Shown here in pieces: positions 28,134-38,222 of a stretch of DNA of 64,000 nucleotides (its first letter is position 1; each line of letters opens with the position of its first letter). Origin of the DNA: Helicobacter sp. MIT 05-5294 (GTDB lineage Bacteria; Campylobacterota; Campylobacteria; Campylobacterales; Helicobacteraceae); NCBI RefSeq assembly GCF_000765675.1, contig NZ_JRPA02000001.1:1-64000 (forward strand), written 5' to 3'. The translations under genes and the position numbers were made by a program. The notes under the pieces were generated by a model. The model did not search any database. It had not been told where the DNA came from and was given only the letters and a program-made list of their open reading frames with translations.

Positions 28134-29144
28134 CTATCTTAAGATTGCTTGGATTTTCATTAAAGCACTTAAAAATCCATTGCCTTTATTGATACCTTTA
28201 AGGGAATCCTCGCGCCAAGCATTTAGGATATAAAAGATAGATTCGTATTGGGATTCTTTGATGAGAATCGCAAAATGTTTTTTTTGTTCTAGGAGTTGCG
28301 GGGGAAGTTTATAGCCCAAAACATCTTGAGATGAGGCTTCCCCATAAATTCTAATATGACTTGAAAACAAAAAAAGAACGAAGAAGTATTTTTGGATTTC
28401 ATTAATCAAAGGCACTTCTTCAAAGCCTTGTTCTAAAAATTGCGATAATTTATCAAAATAAGGTTTTTTTAGTAGTAGGGATTCTAAAATCTCCTCTAGC
28501 TTTACACTGCCAAGGCTAAAGCCTAAACCTTCGACAATTTCACTATTAATTTCTTGGTCAAAAATCGCGTATTTCCGAAGCTCTGCAAGGCTTAATCCCA
28601 AATCAAAATTTTGCTGTTCTAGGATTTGGCGCAAATTAAAATCAGAAATTTGCACTTTGAGATTCTGCGCGGATTCTTTGAGAATCATCATCGCTTCTCC
28701 AAGATTGGGCGCAAAGAATCGCACTTCAAACACGCCCTCTTTGGCAAGGCTTGAGGGGAAACTCGCACTCATCGCACGCGCATCAGCTGCGTATTCTCCC
28801 GCACTTTTATTTTCTGCTTGATAAAACTCCACAATCAAATAGCCACCATTTTGCAACAAAGCCTTAATCAAAGAATCTAGTTGCTTTTTTGGAATCTTTT
28901 TATCTGTTTTAATCCACACTAACGCTTCATTACCAAAAAGCGAACCTTGAGAGAAGCAAGAAAGCGCGTTTTGGAAATCAAATTCGCCAAAATAAAAGCT
29001 GTTTTTTTCACAATCTTTTTCAAGAATCTTTTGTGCGATTTTCTGCCCATAATAGCCGATTAAAAACATCGCTTCGCCATAAAGCAAAATGGAGCGAATC
29101 TCTGCTCCTTTGGCGAGTTTGGTATCTAGCTCTTTTTTATACAT
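28134..29144 (-). CDS. holA: DNA polymerase III subunit delta
   Basis: A 336-residue clamp-loader delta subunit that opens the beta clamp. It is highly diverged, as is normal for this family; the fold is suggested by the N-terminal region (IRSILLYGEAMFLIGYYGQKI), the central LLQNGGYLIVEF and the C-terminal helices, and by position directly after rnr, as in H. pylori (HP1247 next to HP1248). Its first base is the last base of rnr. Called mainly on synteny plus weak motif agreement. Confidence 0.85.
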   Translation of the reverse strand: MYKKELDTKLAKGAEIRSILLYGEAMFLIGYYGQKIAQKILEKDCEKNSFYFGEFDFQNALSCFSQGSLFGNEALVWIKTDKKIPKKQLDSLIKALLQNGGYLIVEFYQAENKSAGEYAADARAMSASFPSSLAKEGVFEVRFFAPNLGEAMMILKESAQNLKVQISDFNLRQILEQQNFDLGLSLAELRKYAIFDQEINSEIVEGLGFSLGSVKLEEILESLLLKKPYFDKLSQFLEQGFEEVPLINEIQKYFFVLFLFSSHIRIYGEASSQDVLGYKLPPQLLEQKKHFAILIKESQYESIFYILNAWREDSLKGINKGNGFLSALMKIQAILR

Positions 29145-31315
29145 TATTTGCCTTTGCGTTTATGGCGTGGAGTAAATTTGGCGCGAGGAGGGCGACTTTG
29201 TTTGTTGTGTTTGATTTTTTGCTTCATATTGTGTGCGTTCTCTTTGGCTTTTTGCGCCATTAGTTTATTTTTCTGTGCCATTTTAGCAAAAAGATGTTTA
29301 GAGATTTGCTCACTTGCGATTCCAAGACTTTCGTTATAACTCTCTACAATCCAGCCATAAATCTTTGCAGTTGCGAGATTGACTTCTACAATCACAACGC
29401 GCACCTTTTGGTATTTCACGCCATTGCCTTTGAGACAAACCACACGCGCACCTTGCAAAGGAGGAGTGGTCAAAGAGACAATCTCGGGCTTGTAGTCGTT
29501 TGAAATGAATCCCAAAAAGCTTTGCCCGATTCTTTGGCTTAAGTATCTCGCGAATTTGCGGTCTTTGAAATCCATTTCTACTTTCGCGCTTTCCCGCTCT
29601 TTTTGGCTTAAATCCTCACAAAGCAAAGGCAAGGATTCTTTTGTCGCGCAATCCTCGCAAAGCTTGATTTTTGATTTTAGGATTCTATGAAGCAGCAAAT
29701 CACTATAACGACGAATCGGAGAGGTAAAATGACTATACGCTTCAAACCCTAAGCCAAAATGCCCGATATTATGACTCGCATAAAATGCTTGTGGCATAGA
29801 TTTGATGATGAGTTTATCTACTTGCGATTCTATTTTATAAGTTTTTGCTTTGCGCTGCACTTCTAAAATCGCTTTGTGAAAGTCTTTTGGGTTTAGCGGA
29901 ATCGCCTTTTGCCAAACTCCTAAGGCTTTGAGTTCTGCAAATAATTCTACGATTGCGTCGGGTTTTGGCTGTGAATGGACGCGGTAAATGCCGAGCTTTA
30001 AAGTCTCGTCTTGAAGATTGCTTTTTTGCGTTTGCAGTTTCGCGCTTTCTTGATTGGCAAGAAGCATACATTCTTCAACGAGTTGGTGGCTTGGAGTTTG
30101 GGATTCTATTTTTAGGTTTTGGAGTTCTAGGTTTTCATCTAAGCACATCGTCTTTTCATCACCCAAAAAATCAAAGCCGCAATTCAAACGCTTTACGCGA
30201 AGTTTTTGTGTCAGCGCATAGAGGTTTAGAATCGGCTTTTTAAGAGTGGTTAAAATGCGTTTGCTCGTGCCATTTATAAGGAGTTCATCGACTTCTTCGT
30301 AGGTGAGTTTTTGGCGCACTTTAATCACTGCTTCAAAAAGTTCGCTGCTAAGCACGGCTTTGGTGCGTTTGTGTAGGCGTATTTTCCAAACCATTGCAAG
30401 GCGCAGTTTTCCCTCACGAAGCGAACAAAGATTCTCGCTTAAGGCGCGTGGAAGCATCGGGATTGATTTATGTGGGAAATAAATGCTAAATCCGCGATTC
30501 TTAGCCTCCAAATCTAGCGGAGATTCTTTTGCTACATAGTGGCTCACATCGGCGATTGCCACATAAAGCATAGAATCAGACGCGTCAAAATAAATCGCGT
30601 CATCGTGGTCTTTGGCGTCCTTTGGGTCAATCGTGCAAAAGGGCAAATGTGTGCAGTTTGTGCGTTCTTTGAAATCTCGCAAACGCGCTTCTTGGAAGCT
30701 TTCAGATTGGATTTGTGCGCCCATGCTAAAGGATTCTTGTCTATCATAAAGGCTAAGTGAAAGAATCTCATCAATTTTTGGGTCTTCTAATGCGCCTAAA
30801 ATTTCTAGGATTTCGCCATTTTGTGGATTGAGCTTGATGAGAGTTCGTGCGGGTAGGGTTTTGAGGGATTTTTGACTTGCTTTGATTTTGTAAGGAATCT
30901 CATTGGGGATTGAAATCGCAATGCAATCTAGTTTGTATTTTTCTAAATAGCAAAGCGCGAATTTTTCTTTGGATTCTAAAATAGCAAGAATCTTTGCGCG
31001 GATTCTATTGGAATCGTGAGGATTTTTGCTAAGCCTAGCTAAGACAATATCGCCTCTTTGTGCGCCTTTAAGTAGGGATTTTTCTACTAGCCAATCTTGC
31101 TTGTTTGCGTGTGAGAGCGGAATCACAAACCCATAACCTGCGCGGGTTAATTCTAATCTACCAATGCAGAATCGCGCGTTTAAAAAATAGCGGTTTTTGC
31201 GTAAAACTAGCGCGTCAAAATGTAAAAGGGATTCTAAAATCTGCTTGAAAGAATCCGCGATTTTTAGAGGAAGCGGAATCCCCTCACGCAAAAGATTTAA
31301 AAACTCATTCATCAA
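29144..31315 (-). CDS. rnr: Ribonuclease R (RNB family exoribonuclease)
   Basis: A 723-residue 3'-5' exoribonuclease that degrades structured RNA. The RNB catalytic motif TIDPKDAKDHDDAIYFD (about 222-238) carries the metal-binding aspartates. An N-terminal cold-shock-like part, a C-terminal S1 domain (about 610-680) and a basic tail (KHNKQSRPPRAKFTPRHKRKGK) follow family order. In H. pylori this enzyme has taken on roles in rRNA quality control and virulence-gene expression. It overlaps the HDOD gene upstream by 11 bases and touches holA. Confidence 0.95.
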   Translation of the reverse strand: MMNEFLNLLREGIPLPLKIADSFKQILESLLHFDALVLRKNRYFLNARFCIGRLELTRAGYGFVIPLSHANKQDWLVEKSLLKGAQRGDIVLARLSKNPHDSNRIRAKILAILESKEKFALCYLEKYKLDCIAISIPNEIPYKIKASQKSLKTLPARTLIKLNPQNGEILEILGALEDPKIDEILSLSLYDRQESFSMGAQIQSESFQEARLRDFKERTNCTHLPFCTIDPKDAKDHDDAIYFDASDSMLYVAIADVSHYVAKESPLDLEAKNRGFSIYFPHKSIPMLPRALSENLCSLREGKLRLAMVWKIRLHKRTKAVLSSELFEAVIKVRQKLTYEEVDELLINGTSKRILTTLKKPILNLYALTQKLRVKRLNCGFDFLGDEKTMCLDENLELQNLKIESQTPSHQLVEECMLLANQESAKLQTQKSNLQDETLKLGIYRVHSQPKPDAIVELFAELKALGVWQKAIPLNPKDFHKAILEVQRKAKTYKIESQVDKLIIKSMPQAFYASHNIGHFGLGFEAYSHFTSPIRRYSDLLLHRILKSKIKLCEDCATKESLPLLCEDLSQKERESAKVEMDFKDRKFARYLSQRIGQSFLGFISNDYKPEIVSLTTPPLQGARVVCLKGNGVKYQKVRVVIVEVNLATAKIYGWIVESYNESLGIASEQISKHLFAKMAQKNKLMAQKAKENAHNMKQKIKHNKQSRPPRAKFTPRHKRKGK

Positions 31316-32180
31316 TTAAAGAATAATCCGTGTTTGTTTCATTGGGCTTGGATTCTAAATTAAGGTGCATATTTTCTAAAGTCGTATCAAATCCTTGCAA
31401 GTCTAAATGATACTGCTCCACTAGATTCCTTGCCTCTACAATTTGCGCTTGTTTTGCGATTTCATAGGGAGTAATCAGAGTGTTTAGCACTCTTAGAGGA
31501 TAGATAAAGCAAAGCAAATCTTGCGGTGGATTTGGGTCGTTGAGGTGGCGCATTACTTGAACCATAGTTTGTTCAAAGCCCCAATGTTCAAATAAATGCC
31601 CTAAGACTTCAAATTGGTCGCAGCCTAAGATTTCTTGTTCAATCTCCAAAAATTGACTCGCGTTAATTTTGGACATAAATTCTTCTTGTTTGTGTGCGAG
31701 TTTGAGGCAATTAGAGATAATAACCATTCCAATGTGCATTGTCAAAGCACAGGGGACAAGAATCCCGAGCAGTTGAATGTCTTTTTGTAGCCAACGACAT
31801 AAAAAAGCATTTTTGATATTGGAAACATCTACAAATTGGCTCACTTCTAGTTTGTAGGGCGTTAAATCTATCACAAATTTCGCTTTTATGGCACTTGCGA
31901 TAGCCAAGCCTTTAGCAGTGGAGATTCCAAACATAGAAACGGCTTGTAAGATAGAGTTAATTTCACGATGATAACCATAAAGCGGAGAATTTGCGCTTTT
32001 AATCAAATCCATTGTCAAAAAGGGGTCTTGTTCAATCACATTGGCAACTTGTTTTATGCTTGAGTTTTCATAGGAGCAAACCCTTTGTAATTCAACAATA
32101 GTTTGTGGCAATGGTGGCAAAGCATCAATCTCGCCAATCAAAAAGTCTTGCATGGTATTTTCTAACATTATCAAGCTCAT
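31305..32180 (-). CDS. HDOD domain regulatory protein
   Basis: A 291-residue protein made almost wholly of an HDOD domain, a catalytically inactive relative of HD phosphohydrolases: IDALPPLPQTIVELQRVCSYENSSIKQVANVIEQDPFLTMDLIKSANSPLYG (about 18-69) is diagnostic. HDOD proteins act in signalling, often with chemotaxis or c-di-GMP, or in RNA-stability networks. Being head of an operon with RNase R suggests a link to RNA turnover or stress, by context only. No output domain is attached. Confidence 0.9.
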   Translation of the reverse strand: MSLIMLENTMQDFLIGEIDALPPLPQTIVELQRVCSYENSSIKQVANVIEQDPFLTMDLIKSANSPLYGYHREINSILQAVSMFGISTAKGLAIASAIKAKFVIDLTPYKLEVSQFVDVSNIKNAFLCRWLQKDIQLLGILVPCALTMHIGMVIISNCLKLAHKQEEFMSKINASQFLEIEQEILGCDQFEVLGHLFEHWGFEQTMVQVMRHLNDPNPPQDLLCFIYPLRVLNTLITPYEIAKQAQIVEARNLVEQYHLDLQGFDTTLENMHLNLESKPNETNTDYSLIDE

Positions 32181-32378
32181 TAAATCCGAAATAAAAAATG
32201 TGAAATCATAGCATAAACTCGGTTAATTTTGGATATGTAACAAGATTTCGCTAGGGAATCTTCAAGTCATTATCCCATTAAACTTAGAATCTTGGAATCG
32301 TAATTTGGCATAATGGCGCAATCGTAGAATCCTAAAGCCTCTTTTGTGTTCATCATAATGAGGAATTTTAAATAATTT

Positions 32379-32386
32379 TGATAAAA
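32379..32386 (+). promoter_or_regulatory. -10-like element of hldD operon
   Basis: TGATAAAAT-type sequence in the context AATTTTGATAAAATACC fits an extended -10 and would put transcription start near 32393, about 45 bases before the TTG start of hldD. It overlaps the start of the longest possible reading frame, arguing against that longer start. Confidence 0.45.
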
Positions 32387-32437
32387 TACCTTATCTTATC
32401 CAAAAATAAGGATTCTACAATCCCAAAAGGAGATAAC

Positions 32438-33460
32438 TTGCAATATATTGATGATTCACTAAAGGGCAAACGCATTTTAATCACAGGAGGAGCGGGATTT
32501 ATTGGTTCAAATCTTGCGCTTTATTTCCAAAAGCACCATAAAGACGCGGAAGTCGTGGTGTTTGATAGTTTTAGAAGTGAAATGAGATTCGGGAATGGCA
32601 ACTTTAAATCTTTGGGGCATTTTAAGAATTTGCTTGGGTTTAATGGAGAAGTGATTGTCGGGGATATTACAAACAAAGAGGATTTATCAAGACTAGAGAA
32701 TCGTAAATTTGATTATATCTTCCACCAAGCCGCAATTTCAGATACCACGGTGCGGAATCAAGAAGCGATTTTACGCGCGAATGTGAATGCTTATAAAGAC
32801 TTGTTGGATTTGTGTGTGCGAAGCAATGCGGCGATGATTTATGCTTCAAGCGCGGGGGTTTATGGCAATAGTTCTGCGCCTAATAGCATTGGTAGCGGAG
32901 AGATTCCAGAAAATGTCTATGGATTTTCTAAATTAATGATGGATAATTTGACCTTTAAATATCTCAAAAACTTCCCGCTTTTGCATATTGTGGGGTTGCG
33001 GTATTTTAATGTTTATGGCGAAAATGAGCTTTATAAGGGTAAAACCGCTTCTATGATTTTGCAATTAGGCTTGCAAGCGTTGGAATCTAAAAAAGTGCGC
33101 TTGTTTAAAATGGGCGAACAAAAGCGCGATTTTGTGTATATCCAAGATGTGATTGCCGCAAATGTCAAGGCAATCCAAGCCCAAAAAAGTGGCGTGTATA
33201 ATGTCGGCAGTGGCAAGGCGCGAAGTTACAATGATATTGTGGATTGCTTGAAGATGGATTTGGGAGATTTTGAAGTAGAATACATTGATAATCCTTATGA
33301 GTTTTTCCAAACTCACACTGAAGCCAATATTGTTTTGACGAAGAAGTTTTTGGATTATCAGCCGCGATTCTCACTAGAAGTTGGAATCAAAAACTATCTC
33401 AAACAAATCAAAGAAATCCACAGCAAAGGCTTGTGGCAAAAACTTGCAAACGAGCATTAA
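32438..33460 (+). CDS. hldD: ADP-L-glycero-D-manno-heptose 6-epimerase
   Basis: Epimerises ADP-D,D-heptose to ADP-L,D-heptose, the precursor of the LPS inner core; the pathway intermediates are also innate immune signals (ALPK1 agonists). The SDR Rossmann motif ITGGAGFIGSN and the catalytic YGFSK (Tyr/Lys) are present. I choose TTG at 32438: AAGGAG lies 5 bases upstream and the protein then begins LQYIDDSLKGKRILITGG, aligning with H. pylori RfaD (MRYIDDELENKTILITGG, from memory). The result is about 340 residues. It is followed by hldE and gmhA. Confidence 0.94.
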   Translation: MQYIDDSLKGKRILITGGAGFIGSNLALYFQKHHKDAEVVVFDSFRSEMRFGNGNFKSLGHFKNLLGFNGEVIVGDITNKEDLSRLENRKFDYIFHQAAISDTTVRNQEAILRANVNAYKDLLDLCVRSNAAMIYASSAGVYGNSSAPNSIGSGEIPENVYGFSKLMMDNLTFKYLKNFPLLHIVGLRYFNVYGENELYKGKTASMILQLGLQALESKKVRLFKMGEQKRDFVYIQDVIAANVKAIQAQKSGVYNVGSGKARSYNDIVDCLKMDLGDFEVEYIDNPYEFFQTHTEANIVLTKKFLDYQPRFSLEVGIKNYLKQIKEIHSKGLWQKLANEH

Positions 33461-33469
33461 GGAAAATAA

Positions 33470-35068
33470 GTGAAACCAAATATTCTAGTCGTGGGAGATT
33501 TGATTTTAGATCATTATATTTGGGGGAATTGCGAACGCATTTCTCCAGAAGCTCCTGTGCAAGTGGTGGAGGTTAAACGCGAATCCTTAAGCCTTGGCGG
33601 GGCTTGTAATGTCGCTAATAATCTTGTGAGTTTGGAATCTAATGTGTGGATTTGCGGAATGATAGGCTGCGATGAAGCGGGGGAAACTTTGAAAAAAGAG
33701 TTGGAAAATAGAGGAATCCATACGCGAGGAATCTTCCACAATCCTGCGCGTCCCACGACACAAAAATCCCGCTTGATTGCTTCACACCAGCAAGTCGTGC
33801 GCATTGATAGAGAGGATAAAAGCCCAATCTCCAAAGAGGGCGAAGCATTTATTTTGGATTTTGTTAAACTTGTATTAAAGGAATCCCAAATCCAATGTAT
33901 CGTGCTAAGTGATTATCAAAAGGGCGTTTTAAGCGTTGATTTGACGCAAAGTTTGATTGCACTTGCCAAAGTGGAGGATATTAAGATTCTAGCAGACCCA
34001 AAAGGCAAAGACTATCGCAAATATAAAGGTGCGACGCTTCTTACGCCCAACAAAAAAGAAGCAAAAGAAGCCACAGGAATCGCAATTACAAGCGAGGATT
34101 CTTTGCGCGAATGTATCGTGGAGTTGCAAAGATTATGCGCATTAGAGATTCCATTAATCACTTTAAGCGAAGATGGAATCGCATTTGCCACGACTGCAAG
34201 GGATTCCCTGCAAAGCAAAGATTCTGCGCAAACGCAGGATTCCAAGCCTCATCAAATAAAAATAGAGAGAATCCCAACGATTGCAAGAGAAGTGTTTGAT
34301 GTAACGGGCGCGGGAGACACGGTGATTGCCTCTTTGGCTTATGCGTTGGCATTGGGCGAGCCTATTTTACAAAGCGTGTATTTCGCCAATGCCGCCGCTG
34401 CGGTGGTGGTGAGCAAAGTGGGTTCTGCGACTGCAAGTAAGCAAGAGATTCTAGCTTACTTGAAGCGCAATAATCTTTTGGATTCTGCTTTGGCAAATTC
34501 ACAATTTCTAAAAATCTTTGGCACACCTTTAGAGAGGGATTCTAACGCATTAAATGCGCAAATCTCTAAAATCTTGAAGCGACAAAAGCCTAATTTGTAT
34601 TGGGATAAATGGGTTGGAGCGCAGAATTTAGACGCGTTTTTGGAATCCTTAGCGCAACTCAAAAAAGAGAATCTTCAAGTGATTTTTACTAATGGTTGTT
34701 TTGATATTTTGCATTTAGGGCATATTGATTATTTGCACAAAGCACGAGCTTTAGGAGATTTGTTGGTTGTGGGTTTAAATAGCGATGCTTCTATCAAGCG
34801 TCTTAAAGGGCAATCACGCCCCATCAATCAAGAACACGATAGAATCGCAATGCTTTGTGCTTTGGAATGTGTGGATTTCGTGATTGTGTTTGATGAAGAT
34901 ACGCCACTAGATTTAATCGCCAAGATTCGTCCAAATATCCTAGTAAAAGGTGCGGATTATCAAGGCAGAGAAGTCGTTGGAAGCGAGTTTAGCGAAGCGG
35001 TGCGCCTCATAGAGTTTGTGGAGGGCAAAAGCACAACCCAATTAATCCAAAAAATAAAGGAATCTTGA
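33470..35068 (+). CDS. hldE: Bifunctional heptose-7-phosphate kinase / heptose-1-phosphate adenylyltransferase
   Basis: A 532-residue two-domain enzyme of ADP-heptose synthesis. The N-terminal ribokinase-like kinase ([13 protein letters not shown] near residue 22, catalytic [15 protein letters not shown] near 278) makes heptose 1,7-bisphosphate. The C-terminal nucleotidyltransferase ([21 protein letters not shown], about 406-426) attaches AMP. The start is GTG at 33470, 9 bases after the hldD stop. An inserted Ser/Asp/Gln-rich stretch at about 240-265 ([15 protein letters not shown]) makes it longer than the usual 460-480 residues. Confidence 0.96.
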   Translation: MKPNILVVGDLILDHYIWGNCERISPEAPVQVVEVKRESLSLGGACNVANNLVSLESNVWICGMIGCDEAGETLKKELENRGIHTRGIFHNPARPTTQKSRLIASHQQVVRIDREDKSPISKEGEAFILDFVKLVLKESQIQCIVLSDYQKGVLSVDLTQSLIALAKVEDIKILADPKGKDYRKYKGATLLTPNKKEAKEATGIAITSEDSLRECIVELQRLCALEIPLITLSEDGIAFATTARDSLQSKDSAQTQDSKPHQIKIERIPTIAREVFDVTGAGDTVIASLAYALALGEPILQSVYFANAAAAVVVSKVGSATASKQEILAYLKRNNLLDSALANSQFLKIFGTPLERDSNALNAQISKILKRQKPNLYWDKWVGAQNLDAFLESLAQLKKENLQVIFTNGCFDILHLGHIDYLHKARALGDLLVVGLNSDASIKRLKGQSRPINQEHDRIAMLCALECVDFVIVFDEDTPLDLIAKIRPNILVKGADYQGREVVGSEFSEAVRLIEFVEGKSTTQLIQKIKES

Positions 35069-35070
35069 GA

Positions 35071-35631
35071 ATGAAAAAAGTGATTTTAGCGGAGATGAAT
35101 GCGCATTTAAAGACCGCGCAAAAAATGGAATCTCTTGCAGAGGATTTGCAAAAAGCCGCCCAAATGGCAATCCATACGCTAAAAAATGGTGGCAAGATTT
35201 TATTGTGCGGCAATGGAGGAAGCGCGGCAGATAGCCAACATATCGCCGCAGAACTTACGGGAAGATACAAAAGAGAGCGCAGAGGTTTATGCGCAATTGC
35301 GCTGACGACAGATACGAGTGCGTTAAGTGCGATTGGCAACGACTATGGCTATGATTTTGTGTTTTCGCGTCAATGTGAAGCACTTGCGCAAAAAGGAGAT
35401 TTGCTATGGGGAATCTCTACAAGTGGCAATAGTCAAAATGTGCTTAACGCCCTAAAAGTTGCGCGTGAAATTGGGTGTGCGACTTTGGGATTCAGCGGAC
35501 GCGATGGGGGAGCGATGCGCACACTTTGCGATGTGTTGCTTATCTCTCCAAGTGAAGATACGCCACGAATCCAAGAAATGCACATTTTAATGGGGCATAT
35601 TTTGTGTGATTTGATTGAAAGGGAGTTTTAG
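35071..35631 (+). CDS. gmhA: Phosphoheptose isomerase
   Basis: Converts sedoheptulose 7-phosphate to D-glycero-D-manno-heptose 7-phosphate, the first step of ADP-heptose synthesis. The SIS-domain signature [21 protein letters not shown] (about residues 46-66) and the [11 protein letters not shown] phosphate loop are clear. About 187 residues from ATG 35071; a TTG at 35065 overlaps the hldE stop but adds only two residues. The final synthesis gene, gmhB, is not in this window. Confidence 0.96.
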   Translation: MKKVILAEMNAHLKTAQKMESLAEDLQKAAQMAIHTLKNGGKILLCGNGGSAADSQHIAAELTGRYKRERRGLCAIALTTDTSALSAIGNDYGYDFVFSRQCEALAQKGDLLWGISTSGNSQNVLNALKVAREIGCATLGFSGRDGGAMRTLCDVLLISPSEDTPRIQEMHILMGHILCDLIEREF

Positions 35632-36078
35632 TTGCAAGAATTTTTCACAAAAATGATAGAAGCGTGTGAAAGTCAGAAGTTTAGTCTAAATTCCGCGCTT
35701 TTTGCGCAACTCCAAAGCGAGGGAATCCGCGCGAATTTCGCGGATTTACGCGCAGATGAGAGAGGGATTTATTTTGGTTTTTCTAATGGCAAGTTTTGCA
35801 AAGTAATGCTTTATCAAGCACGAATCCAAGAATCTACTTTTAGGGCTAAAGGCGACCCTTTCGTGCACCTGTGCGCGTGTGAGGAGTGTTTGGAGAATCT
35901 TGCTAATCCCGATTTTATCGCCACCATTTCGCTAAATCTCCGCTTCTTTTTGGGGATTTATTCTCATAAAGTGCAGACGAAGTTTTTTAACGATAAACCT
36001 TTGAATCTTTGCCCAAAATGCGCCAAAACCCTAGCGGAGCATTTCAAGGGTGATTTAAGGGTGTTTTTTGGGAGTTAA
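35632..36078 (+). CDS. Small protein with paired CxxC motifs, unknown function
   Basis: A 148-residue soluble protein that I do not recognise. It starts at TTG 35632 directly after the gmhA stop, with GGGAG 5 bases upstream. Residues about 95-101 (CACEEC) and 128-131 (CPKC) form Cys pairs that could bind one metal ion. The middle (RADERGIYFGFSNGKFCKVMLYQARIQ) looks like a beta-sheet domain. Coupling to gmhA suggests expression with LPS heptose genes, but nothing in the sequence ties it to that pathway. Confidence 0.75.
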   Translation: MQEFFTKMIEACESQKFSLNSALFAQLQSEGIRANFADLRADERGIYFGFSNGKFCKVMLYQARIQESTFRAKGDPFVHLCACEECLENLANPDFIATISLNLRFFLGIYSHKVQTKFFNDKPLNLCPKCAKTLAEHFKGDLRVFFGS

Positions 36079-36309
36079 GGGGGTTCGACTTAAAATTGCC
36101 TTTGTTGATATTGCGGGATTCTACATTGTTAAGAATCGCATTTAGTAGCACTGCATATTTGGGATTTTATTGTGTTTCAAATCTCCCGCCACCTTCACAA
36201 GGAAAAGCAATCTAAACCTAAGAATTTCGTGCCTAAAAGGATTCCACAGCAGGAATCCCAAAGTTAAAAACGCGCAAAAAGCATATAGAGCTACAAGTAG
36301 CAATCAAAG

Positions 36310-37899
36310 CTATCCGCGTGATGCCAAATATTCCTCATAATTTCCGCGAAAATCTATAACTTCGTTGTTTTCTTTAAACTCTATAATCCGATTGGCATAC
36401 GCGTCAATTAGTTCTCTATCGTGGCTTATGCAAATCACATTGCCATTGTATTTATAGAGTGCTTCGCCAAGTGCGATAATCGCCTCTAAATCTAAATGGT
36501 TGGTGGGTTCATCAAGCACGAGGAAATTCCCACTCTCTAGCATAAGTTTGCTTAGCATTATGCGGTGTTTTTCGCCTCCGCTCAAACTCCCCACACTTTT
36601 TTCTTGCTCCTCGCCATTAAAGAGCATTCGTCCAAGTGCGTTACGGATTTCTCCCGCTTCTTTTTTCTTATCAAAGCCTCTTAGCCATTCATAGAGGGTT
36701 TCAGTGCCTTGAATCTTATCGGTTGTGTTTTGCGGGAAATAACCGCGTTCAATCGTCGCGCCCCACCGAATGCTTCCTTGTTGCGGGGTGAGATTCTCAC
36801 AAATTAGCTCACAAAAGGTTGTTTTTCCGATTCCATTGCGCCCAATGAGCGCGATTTTATCACCGGGCAGAATCGTGAGATTGAGTGCGTTAAAAATACG
36901 CAAATCCCCATAACTAAAGCTAAGATTTTCTATATTTAAGGCTTCGTTGCCAATGTTGCGGTTGGATTTAAACACGATGCTCGGGTCGCGGCGGCTTGAG
37001 ACTTCAAGGCTTTTAATGTCTAGCTTATCTAGCTGTTTTTGCCTTGAAGTGGCTTGTTTCGCTTTGGAAGCATTTGCGGAGAATCGCGCGATAAAAGATT
37101 CCAATTCCTCTTTTTCTTTAAGCTTTTTGTTGCGCTCCATTTCTTGTTGTTTGGCAATCAAAGTCGAAGCGATATACCAATCATCGTAATTTCCACTAAA
37201 CTCACGCACATTTTTAAAATCCAAATCCAAAATGTGTGTGCAAACGCTATTTAAAAAGTGCCTATCGTGCGAAATAACAACCAAAGTGCCTTCGTGTCGT
37301 TTAAGTTGCTCCTCTAGGTATTCAATAGCTTTTAAGTCTAAGTTGTTGGTTGGCTCATCTAAAAACAAAATATCTGGCTTAGGAAACAAAACTTGCGCCA
37401 AAAGCACCTTGAATTTATCTCCTCCCGTTAAGGTTTTCATCGGCTCTTCGTGAAGCGACGCGGGGAATCCCAAATCTTCTAAAATTTTTTCAATCTGCAC
37501 ATCGTATTCATAAGTCGGGTCTTCCTCGCTGCAAATCATTTCTAGTTCGCCCAAACGCATATTGACTTCATCGCTGAAATCCCCGGCATTATAAAGCGAT
37601 TCCTTTTCTTTGATAGCGTCATAAAGCCGCTTGTTACCAAAAAGCACACAATCTTTAATGCTAAAATCTTCAAATGCAAATTGATTCTGCCCCAACACGC
37701 CAAGCCTCGCATTGGGGTCAAAAGAAATCTCTCCGCTTGTGTGTTCAATCTCTCCACTAAGGATTTTTAAAAAGGTAGATTTACCCGCGCCATTTGCGCC
37801 AATCAGCCCATAACGCTTACTCTTATCTAGCTTAAGATTCACATTTTCAAAAAGTTTTTTGGTCGCATATTGCATTCCAAGTCCGGTAATTTGAACCAT
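36310..37899 (-). CDS. ABC-F family ATPase, YbiT-like
   Basis: A 529-residue soluble protein with two ABC cassettes and no membrane domain. Walker A motifs are GANGAGKST (about 33-41) and GRNGIGKTT (about 347-355); signatures are LTGGDKFKVLL and LSGGEKHRIML; the arm/linker between (about 235-310) is Lys/Glu-rich. ABC-F proteins bind the ribosomal E site and adjust translation or protect from antibiotics. Length and linker fit the YbiT subgroup. It is transcribed alone, convergent with the gmhA operon; the 231-base gap 36079-36309 shows nothing else. Confidence 0.92.
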   Translation of the reverse strand: MVQITGLGMQYATKKLFENVNLKLDKSKRYGLIGANGAGKSTFLKILSGEIEHTSGEISFDPNARLGVLGQNQFAFEDFSIKDCVLFGNKRLYDAIKEKESLYNAGDFSDEVNMRLGELEMICSEEDPTYEYDVQIEKILEDLGFPASLHEEPMKTLTGGDKFKVLLAQVLFPKPDILFLDEPTNNLDLKAIEYLEEQLKRHEGTLVVISHDRHFLNSVCTHILDLDFKNVREFSGNYDDWYIASTLIAKQQEMERNKKLKEKEELESFIARFSANASKAKQATSRQKQLDKLDIKSLEVSSRRDPSIVFKSNRNIGNEALNIENLSFSYGDLRIFNALNLTILPGDKIALIGRNGIGKTTFCELICENLTPQQGSIRWGATIERGYFPQNTTDKIQGTETLYEWLRGFDKKKEAGEIRNALGRMLFNGEEQEKSVGSLSGGEKHRIMLSKLMLESGNFLVLDEPTNHLDLEAIIALGEALYKYNGNVICISHDRELIDAYANRIIEFKENNEVIDFRGNYEEYLASRG

Positions 37900-38088
37900 A
37901 TTTGCCTACTTTCTTTGAGATTAAAATTTTTGTGATTTTAATTAAATTTTGCTTAATTTATTGTGGGATTTTGCGCGAGTAGAATCGTGGTGCGTAATTT
38001 GTGAAACAAATTTCACCTACACTTGCAAATCTATAATATTGAATTTGAGAAAATGTGCAATGGAATCCTAAAGGGATTCTGTTACTTT

Positions 38089-38212
38089 GTCATTGCGAGT
38101 GAGTGAAATAAACGCGGCAATCCACGCTTTGCATACCAAAAAGTATATGACGCAATCTTTAGCGAGATTCTAGATTATGGATTATTTCGCCCTTGTTTTC
38201 CTTGCAATGACG
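38089..38212 (+). repeat. Dispersed palindromic repeat, long copy
   Basis: TGTCATTGCGAG (38089-38099) and CTTGCAATGACG (38201-38212) are near-inverted ends. Inside are GCGGCAATCCACGC next to the left arm and ATTATGGATTATTTCGCCCTTG next to the right arm. It occupies the gap 37900-38222 between the ABC-F gene and hisF, where no gene is seen. Confidence 0.65.
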
Positions 38213-38222
38213 CCATAGAATC

